The notes under the pieces were generated by a model. It saw only the letters and a program-made list of their open reading frames with translations. It made no database searches and had not been told where the DNA came from. Below, piece by piece: positions 8,242 through 8,345 of a stretch of DNA of 8,345 nucleotides (positions are counted from its first letter, which is position 1; each line of letters opens with the position of its first letter). The position numbers and the translations under genes are program-made. This DNA is from Treponema sp. (lineage in GTDB: Bacteria; Spirochaetota; Spirochaetia; Treponematales; Breznakiellaceae), in the NCBI GenBank assembly GCA_031255815.1, contig JAIRRU010000269.1:1-8345 (forward strand), read 5' to 3'.

Positions 8242-8345
8242 ATGGACAAATACGTTATCGACATCGGCGCCACCAATACTAAATTCGCCCTGATGGGCAA
8301 GGAGGGGGAAATCCGGTTCCGCCGGCAGATTCCCACCGTGTACAG
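8242..8345 (+). CDS. ROK-family sugar kinase, N-terminal part (cut by window end)
   Basis: Thirty-four codons are present, starting at the ATG at 8242 with AAAGGGAG (8226-8233) eight bases upstream. The N-terminus YVIDIGATNTKFALM is the first phosphate-binding motif (D-I-G-x-T) of the ROK family (glucokinase, fructokinase, beta-glucoside kinase; also NagC-type repressors). Starting directly with this motif, with no helix-turn-helix ahead, points to a kinase rather than a repressor. Its place 17 bp after a 6-phospho-beta-glucosidase suggests a beta-glucoside kinase (BglK-like) or a glucokinase using the released glucose. The sugar-binding and zinc-binding motifs lie outside the window, so substrate cannot be decided. 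Confidence 0.85.
   Translation, partial: MDKYVIDIGATNTKFALMGKEGEIRFRRQIPTVY

Overview
The window is about 8.3 kb of GC-rich, densely packed bacterial DNA. The lipobox-bearing lipoproteins, the TPR lipoprotein and the overall protein style suggest a free-living or gut-associated spirochaete of the Treponema group (termite-gut lineages come to mind). This taxonomic guess rests on general resemblance only; no marker gene is present.

Layout. Positions 1-122 are non-coding and hold a nested palindrome and a weak terminator-like hairpin. From 123 to 6721 all genes lie on the minus strand. In transcription order they are: an AraC-family regulator (6721-5903); a uracil phosphoribosyltransferase-like protein with an N-terminal extension (5961-4888, overlapping the regulator by 59 bp); a TPR lipoprotein (4885-3956, 2 bp further on); a DUF503/YlxP-like small protein (3853-3566); a small lipoprotein of unknown family (3511-2882); and a 907-residue membrane protein (2846-123). 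From 6845 onward the plus strand carries a GH1 6-phospho-beta-glucosidase and the first 34 codons of a ROK-family sugar kinase that runs off the window.

How the genes work together. The divergent AraC / GH1-ROK block looks like a sugar-responsive catabolic locus: the ROK kinase could phosphorylate an imported beta-glucoside and the GH1 enzyme would split the 6-phosphate product. The 123-bp intergenic region contains a tandem direct repeat with a 20-bp period, the geometry expected of an AraC-type operator, next to a good minus-strand promoter. The UPRT-like and TPR genes may be co-transcribed with the regulator. The DUF503-lipoprotein-membrane protein group appears to be a second unit with its own candidate promoter.

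The most unusual item is the 907-residue protein. It joins a YidC/Oxa1-type insertase domain, a second polytopic membrane region of about seven segments, and a C-terminal alkaline-phosphatase-superfamily (sulfatase / LTA-synthase-like) domain with its catalytic residues intact. In the YidC part the conserved groove arginine is replaced by serine. This suggests a specialised envelope-modifying machine rather than the housekeeping insertase.
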